Source: Planctomycetota bacterium (GTDB lineage Bacteria > Planctomycetota > Phycisphaerae > UBA1845). From it: DNA of 10,756 bases. Made by a program: the position numbers and the translations under genes. Shown piece by piece: positions 6,489 to 10,756 of the stretch. Position 1 is the stretch's first letter, and each line of letters opens with the position of its first letter. The DNA is taken from positions 1 to 10,756 of the forward strand of contig JADFOB010000015.1 in the NCBI GenBank assembly GCA_022563055.1. The letters are read 5' to 3'. The notes below the pieces were generated by a model that had not been told where the DNA came from, searched no databases, and saw nothing but the letters and a program-made list of their open reading frames with translations.

Positions 6489-7570
6489 CAATGATCCTCC
6501 GGTTCGACACGGATTGCCACGATGTGTTCACCCCGCCGGACGATCAGGTCGACCGGCTCATCCGGCGACAGCGACGTAATCCGGACGTCGTACTCACGGA
6601 CGTCCGTCACCGTCCTGCCGTTCACCGATAGGATCAGATCGTCTTTTCGCACTCCCGCTCGATGGGCGGGCGAATCACGGCGGACACGCTCCACGAACGG
6701 CAGCACTTGTTTGTATCCAACCCTGGCCAGGCGGATTCCCAGGTCGATCCTCTTGACGGCGTCCGGGCGATCCTTGCCTCGTGCGAGCGCCGAGCGTATT
6801 GCGGGGTCGGCGGCGTCGCGCACAAACGCCGCCAGCACATCGCGCGGGATCGCATAGTTGAAGTGCGTGTGGGTCAAGTTCGAGGTGACCAGCCGACCCA
6901 CCATGCCCAGCAGTTCCCCGTCGAGGTTCACCAGCGCGCTACCCGGTCCGCCGGGATTGCTGGTGATGGCGTCGATCACAAGTACGTCGCCTCGATAGGG
7001 GAAGTCCTTCACGCGCCGGCGCGCATCGAGCTTTATTCGTGCCGAGAAAACGCCGTGCGCGATGGACACGGGTTCCGCACCCTGGGCCACCTTGAAAGCG
7101 TTACCGGCTGCGATCACCCAGTCTCCCGGCACGACCTCCACGTTGCGCGTCAGATCAAAGAACGGCAGGGCGGGCGCCATCTCTTCGTGCTTCGCAATGT
7201 CAATGCCTTGCGGTTCCCCGGAGGGCGTCAGGCGAAGCAGCGCGAGCTGTGTCGCGCGGTCGCGGTGCATCACCTGAGCCTCATAGCGGCGTCCTCGAAA
7301 ATCGGTGACCCGAATCGTCCGCGCCTCGATCAGGAGCGAGAGGACGGTCACGACCAGCCGATCCTCCGATACGACGATCCCCGTTCCGTATCCCACCTGC
7401 AACCCGGCGCCGAGCCCATAGAGTTTGACCACGCGCTGGGTGGCTGACTCGATGGCCCGGTCGAATCCACTGCCAAAGGCGACGGGAGCAACCGCCAGCG
7501 CGGGCAGCGTCACGGCGAGCAGCATCCAGCGGGTGCACCACCGGTTGAGGCATCGACGATCACCCTCCAT
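6488..7570 (-). CDS. Exported trypsin-fold/PDZ protein, catalytically dead HtrA paralogue (pseudoprotease A)
   Basis: 360 residues from the ATG at 7570, beginning MEGDRRCLNRW and followed by a hydrophobic export signal (about 16-32). The trypsin-like fold is recognisable by YGTGIVVSEDRLVVT, DRATQLALLRL and NPGGPGSALVN. A PDZ domain occupies about 277-355 (SPAHRAGVRKDDLILSVNG). All three catalytic positions are altered: the His site reads VTVLSLL (Ser78), the Asp site is Gln108, and GNSGG has become GGPGS (Pro209). Start is uncertain. An ATG at 7705 overlaps the htrA stop as ATGA and has GGGAG 8 bases upstream, which would give 405 residues. However, the extra 45 residues would be read through a hairpin element and would place the signal peptide internally, so 7570 is preferred. 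It lies directly upstream of pseudoprotease B (TGATG overlap). Confidence 0.87.
   Translation of the reverse strand: MEGDRRCLNRWCTRWMLLAVTLPALAVAPVAFGSGFDRAIESATQRVVKLYGLGAGLQVGYGTGIVVSEDRLVVTVLSLLIEARTIRVTDFRGRRYEAQVMHRDRATQLALLRLTPSGEPQGIDIAKHEEMAPALPFFDLTRNVEVVPGDWVIAAGNAFKVAQGAEPVSIAHGVFSARIKLDARRRVKDFPYRGDVLVIDAITSNPGGPGSALVNLDGELLGMVGRLVTSNLTHTHFNYAIPRDVLAAFVRDAADPAIRSALARGKDRPDAVKRIDLGIRLARVGYKQVLPFVERVRRDSPAHRAGVRKDDLILSVNGRTVTDVREYDVRITSLSPDEPVDLIVRRGEHIVAIRVEPEDH
6496..6500 (-). promoter_or_regulatory. Ribosome binding site of pseudoprotease B
   Basis: GGAGG on the minus strand inside the last codons of the preceding gene, 7 bases before the ATG at 6488, whose A is shared with the preceding TGA (TGATG). 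It supports coupled translation and the ATG over the TTG at 6491. Confidence 0.75.
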
Positions 7571-7701
7571 ATCCGGTGTCTTGCAACTCAAAAAGTCCGG
7601 GATGATCGCGCAGGCTAAAGCCTGCGGCTCGGGTGAGTGCCACTGCTCTTGCACATGCGAGCGTGAGGTTGGGCTCGATCGTTCTCGGGGCGCTGGCACG
7701 T
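7571..7701. repeat. Intergenic gap with REP-like palindromic hairpin
   Basis: Separates the active protease gene from pseudoprotease A. It carries a perfect inverted repeat, CGCAGGCT (7609-7616) and AGCCTGCG (7619-7626), with a 2-base centre. The hairpin is followed on the plus strand by GCTCGGGTGAGTGCCACTGCTCTTGC. I recognise this style (GCAGGCTTTAGCCTGC next to a GAGTGCCACTGCTCTTGC stretch) as resembling dispersed intergenic elements in planctomycete genomes; this could not be checked here. On the minus strand a run of five T occurs about 12 bases after the hairpin, too far for a textbook terminator, though partial termination or mRNA stabilisation is plausible. Confidence 0.65.
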
Positions 7702-9474
7702 TCATGGCGAGGGCTCCCATGCTCTTGCCGTTTCGCGGTAACGACGCCCTTGGCTGCGTACGTCGATGATACAGGGCCAGACCAGACCGTCCGTATCAGG
7801 GCAACCGGACAGTTCGATCACCGCCTGTGCACCGGAAGGTCCGTCGGTTACGTCGATGCGAAGCAACTCGTGCGAATTGACATCGAACGCGAAGCGTGCG
7901 GTGGCGCTGTGGAACACGGGCGATTCAATGATCTCCACCTCGCGCCGCGGCGCCGCACGCACAGCCCCGTCATCGGCGGCATGCTGCGTGCCCGCCGGCC
8001 ACACGAGCGCGTCACCGCCAACGTGTGCCACGCCTGTCAGATCGACATCCTCAACGGAGTTAGCCGACCAGCGTTGCATCAGGAAGAGCGAGCCGTAGAT
8101 CATCGCCTCCTCGGCGGCCAGCTCGAACGAGGCGCCGCCCGTCCGTGCCCGCTGGATGGCCGAGGTTTCGTCATACTCGATGGTCCTCCCGGTGGAGCCA
8201 TCGTCGTGAAGCTCCGCCATGCGGGTTCGCCCGTCGGCGTCGAGGGTGATCCGGTAGTGCTCGCGGCGGATCGAGGCTTCCCCGGCGTTGTCGAACACGT
8301 CACGCTCGACAAGAACCCGGCGGCTCTTCGTGTCAACTTGGCCCGTATGAAGCTCTATCGCCGTGCGGAAGGCGCGCAAGACCCGTCGGACCTGACGGAG
8401 GTTGACTTCTTGATTGACGACAAACGGTACCGCCAGCTTTGGTCTGATCGGATCGAGTCGCACCACAAGAGTGATGGGTTCTCCGTCGCGCCGCACCTCG
8501 ACCCACACGTGCCGCCCAGCCGGGTACGTTCCCAGGACGCTGACGAAGTGGTTGGGTGACACGATCGTGACACCGTCGATCCGCAACAGCTCGTCGCCCC
8601 GACGAATGCCCGCCTCGGCGGCGGCTCCACCCGGCGCTACCTCCGTGAACACAAGTCCATCCCGTTGGGCGACCGTTGCCTGCAAGGTTCCATGCTTCGC
8701 CAGAAGCCCAGCCCGCAGCGCCGGTAGAAACCGCTTGATCTGGTTCGACGTGATGGCGTAGCCAAAGCCGACGTTGAATCGACCGCGCGTGTTGACGGAG
8801 ATGCGCCCGTTGATACCGATGACCTCTCCGGCGGCGTTCAACAGAGGTCCGCCGGAGTTGCCGGGATTGATCGAGGCATCCACCTGAATGCAGTCGGAGT
8901 AAATCAGGTTGTTGCCGACACCCCACTGATAGCGGTGTACGCCGGTCACGATTCCCAGTGTCGCCGTCGGTGTGTAATCCGCGCTGAGGCCGAACGGATC
9001 GCCCAGAGCAATCGCCGAATCGCCGACGCGAACCGCATCCGAGTCGCCGAGCTGCGCCGGTATGAAACGTTCGCGGCCAATCAGGCGGAACATGGCTACG
9101 TCGCCGGTGGGGTCGATCCCCAGCACCTCCAACTCATAGACTTTGCCGTCGCTGAGACCGCCCCAACCCCTTCGCGTATCGAGCATGCCGGCTACGACGT
9201 GGAAGTTCGTCAGGCCATATCCTTCGGCGTCGATGAGCACACCCGATCCGCCGCTTCGATGTCGTTGATCCTGGATGCAGACCACGCTGGGAGTGACACG
9301 AGCGATCACCTCGATGCGCCGGGCTTGCGCCTCGAGGACGAGATGGTGGGGGGCATCCTCGGGCGTCGCAGCGAGCGCCCCCAGAGCGCCGGTCAGGGAC
9401 AGGATCACACAGGCTACTGTGAACGCTGTTTTCACGGAACTGTGGGATGAGGCAACAGGGCGGACCGGTATCAC
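7702..9474 (-). CDS. Exported HtrA/Deg-type serine protease with PDZ and extra C-terminal domain
   Basis: 590-residue periplasmic or extracellular protease of the S1C (HtrA/DegP) type, degrading or chaperoning misfolded exported proteins. A hydrophobic signal/anchor lies at about 14-36. The catalytic triad is intact: His92 in LTNFHVV, Asp125 in DPTGDVAMFRL and Ser207 in NPGNSGGPL. A PDZ domain lies at about 266-341 (GGAAAEAGIRRGDELLRIDG). Residues about 361-590 form an additional beta-rich domain not found in DegP; its closing pattern (FDVNSHELLRIDV...DGLVWPCIIDV) vaguely recalls LolA/outer-membrane lipoprotein-sorting-like folds, a low-confidence guess. Start: GTG at 9474 overlaps the upstream stop as GTGA with GAGGA at 9481-9485, 6 bases before it. 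An upstream in-frame start at 9531 lies within the previous gene and a GTG at 9435 lacks a binding site. It is the only catalytically competent member of the three-protease set. Confidence 0.94.
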   Translation of the reverse strand: MIPVRPVASSHSSVKTAFTVACVILSLTGALGALAATPEDAPHHLVLEAQARRIEVIARVTPSVVCIQDQRHRSGGSGVLIDAEGYGLTNFHVVAGMLDTRRGWGGLSDGKVYELEVLGIDPTGDVAMFRLIGRERFIPAQLGDSDAVRVGDSAIALGDPFGLSADYTPTATLGIVTGVHRYQWGVGNNLIYSDCIQVDASINPGNSGGPLLNAAGEVIGINGRISVNTRGRFNVGFGYAITSNQIKRFLPALRAGLLAKHGTLQATVAQRDGLVFTEVAPGGAAAEAGIRRGDELLRIDGVTIVSPNHFVSVLGTYPAGRHVWVEVRRDGEPITLVVRLDPIRPKLAVPFVVNQEVNLRQVRRVLRAFRTAIELHTGQVDTKSRRVLVERDVFDNAGEASIRREHYRITLDADGRTRMAELHDDGSTGRTIEYDETSAIQRARTGGASFELAAEEAMIYGSLFLMQRWSANSVEDVDLTGVAHVGGDALVWPAGTQHAADDGAVRAAPRREVEIIESPVFHSATARFAFDVNSHELLRIDVTDGPSGAQAVIELSGCPDTDGLVWPCIIDVRSQGRRYRETARAWEPSP

Positions 9475-10756
9475 AGCGAGTCCTCGCCGGGCGCTCCACG
9501 CTCCGGTTTGATCAGCCTGCCCCCGCCCCAATCGGCATGGTCGGAGAGGTCCAGATCGTCTGCGTAATCCACGATCAGGGTTAGACGATCAACACCGGTG
9601 ATGTCGACGATGATGTCGCGCGGCTCGTCCCGACCGGTAATGGGACCGCTGTCAAAGAGCACCTCGCCATCACCAAGGATACGGAACACAACGCTTCCGC
9701 GAGGCCTGACGGCGTCGTCAATCCCGATCGTTACGGCGAATGCTTCGTACGCCCGCCCCAGATCGTACGCCAACTCCGTAAAAGCGTGGCATCCGATGCC
9801 CTTGTCAAACGTGCGCCCGTCCATGGAAAGAACCTTCGCCGACACGCTCCGGTCCATACGCACGGGCCACGGACGATGCAGTATTCCGTCGCTACGTTGA
9901 GAGACCGGTATCAGATCGCTGAGATAGATGAGGCGGTCGCTGATGAGGTCGATCCGGGCGATGCGGGCGAGCTGGAACTCGACGACGAGATCGAGCGACG
10001 TCGCCAGTCTCAACATCTTGCTATCGGCTGTGTCGATCCGACCGGTCACGACCGATCCGTCCGTCAGGGAGATGGTAGCGGGGTTGTTTGGTGTGCGACG
10101 CGCGCCGGTCGCCAACACGACTCCGAAAACCTTCTCTCTCTTGAAGGTGCGCGTGCGCTCGGAGAAGTCGAACGAACCGCCGTGGGTGTCCAGGCGAACG
10201 AGCCGGCCACGCAGCGTTTTGGCATCGTCGTCACCGCGCGTGATGAGCACGTCCTGACCGGCAAGGCGCGTCCGCAATGCGTTACGAAAGAGGTCTCGGG
10301 CTTGCGATGGCGCAGCCTCCAACACCAGTTGAACACCCGCCAGGTGAGAAAACGGCACGGTCGCTGCGTTACCAAGCAGCCCGGCGAAGACAACCGCATC
10401 TTGGGCACCGTCGGGGATCTTGCCGTCCAGGATACTACCGTCCAGCATCTTGCCGTAGATGCGACCGCCATCCGCCAGGTAGAAAAGAGCATCGCCGTGG
10501 GGCTTCACGGATGCATTGTCAAACGTGATGCTGACCACACTGCTGACGGGAAGGTGCTGTTCTCCCTGCTCCGTCAGGATCTGCACCGACCGTCCGCCGG
10601 GACAGCCTCTCCACTCGCCCCAAAGCCGCTGACCGTCGATCCGCTCGACTTCGACGTTCACGGCACGAGCTTGAGACACGCCACAAGACATGGCAACGAC
10701 CGCGCAAAGCAGACACGTCCCGCGGACGCTCCCGTAGGGCAGGTCGTTGGTCCGCC
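9471..10756 (-). CDS. Exported NPCBM-domain protein with Sm-like beta repeats (5' end off right edge)
   Basis: The C-terminal ~110 residues (283-393 counted from the ATG at 10691) match the NPCBM fold, a putative carbohydrate-binding module: FDKGIGCHAFTELAYDLG, a central GSVVFRILGDGEVLFDSG strand pair and a final DHADWGG. The preceding ~250 residues contain four similar beta-rich units (about 11-57, 66-123, 146-193, 205-250) following a pattern of (D)G..L.G.....(L/V)...IP(V/F)..(V/I)..I. These recall the small Sm/SH3-like repeats often paired with NPCBM in planctomycete proteins. The ATG at 10691 is probably not the true start: the frame stays open to the window edge, and the residues before it (CLLCAVVA) continue into MSCGVSQARA to form a signal peptide with ARA as the likely cleavage site. 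No ATG, GTG or TTG occurs in frame between 10691 and the edge. The stop overlaps the protease start (GTGA), so the two are co-expressed. Confidence 0.88.
   Translation of the reverse strand, partial: RTNDLPYGSVRGTCLLCAVVAMSCGVSQARAVNVEVERIDGQRLWGEWRGCPGGRSVQILTEQGEQHLPVSSVVSITFDNASVKPHGDALFYLADGGRIYGKMLDGSILDGKIPDGAQDAVVFAGLLGNAATVPFSHLAGVQLVLEAAPSQARDLFRNALRTRLAGQDVLITRGDDDAKTLRGRLVRLDTHGGSFDFSERTRTFKREKVFGVVLATGARRTPNNPATISLTDGSVVTGRIDTADSKMLRLATSLDLVVEFQLARIARIDLISDRLIYLSDLIPVSQRSDGILHRPWPVRMDRSVSAKVLSMDGRTFDKGIGCHAFTELAYDLGRAYEAFAVTIGIDDAVRPRGSVVFRILGDGEVLFDSGPITGRDEPRDIIVDITGVDRLTLIVDYADDLDLSDHADWGGGRLIKPERGAPGEDSL
9481..9485 (-). promoter_or_regulatory. Ribosome binding site of the HtrA-like gene
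   Basis: GAGGA on the minus strand, 6 bases before the GTG at 9474 that overlaps the preceding TGA (GTGA, 9471-9474). It fixes the unusual GTG start and indicates translational coupling with the NPCBM-protein gene. Confidence 0.65.

Noticed and set aside
5181..7570. The two protease-like genes as frameshifted pseudogenes
   Set aside because: Both frames are intact from signal peptide to PDZ with coupled start/stop and good ribosome binding sites; loss of the triad is by substitution, not by frame damage.
7633..8559. 308-codon plus-strand open frame opposite the HtrA-like gene
   Set aside because: It begins in the intergenic hairpin element and runs antisense to a well-supported protease; no motif was seen.

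Overview
The window is a GC-rich stretch of bacterial chromosome in which every supported gene lies on the minus strand. A secreted NPCBM-domain protein built on small beta-rich repeats, an HtrA-type protease with degenerate paralogues beside it, and a hairpin intergenic element of the GCAGGCT/AGCCTGC kind together suggest a planctomycete or close relative. This assignment rests on family knowledge and is moderate in confidence. No rRNA, tRNA or CRISPR array was seen.

Layout in the direction of transcription, right to left. (1) 10756-5181 is a probable operon for exported proteins. It begins with an NPCBM-domain protein whose 5' end lies off the right edge. Next comes an HtrA-like serine protease with an intact His-Asp-Ser triad, a PDZ domain and an extra C-terminal domain. 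After a gap of about 130 bp holding a palindromic hairpin come two further trypsin-fold/PDZ proteins that have each lost all three catalytic residues. Two junctions are translationally coupled (GTGA at 9471-9474 and TGATG at 6486-6490). (2) 5018-2257 is an apparently complete IS21-family insertion sequence with istA and istB overlapping and a pair of 23-bp repeats at each end. (3) 2115-1 is the 5' 705 codons of a pyruvate:ferredoxin (flavodoxin) oxidoreductase gene, nifJ, cut by the left edge within its ferredoxin-type domain. It runs open to the edge without a stop.

The most interesting content is the protease cluster: one active HtrA followed by two catalytically dead relatives, headed by a secreted repeat/NPCBM protein. 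HtrA proteases act as trimers or larger assemblies, so the dead copies could be regulatory, scaffolding or substrate-binding subunits, much as catalytically inactive subunits work in other protease families. That is inference; the sequence shows only conserved folds, missing triads and operon arrangement. The IS element sits about 140 bp upstream of nifJ and separates it from the protease operon, so it may have displaced nifJ from its original upstream sequences.
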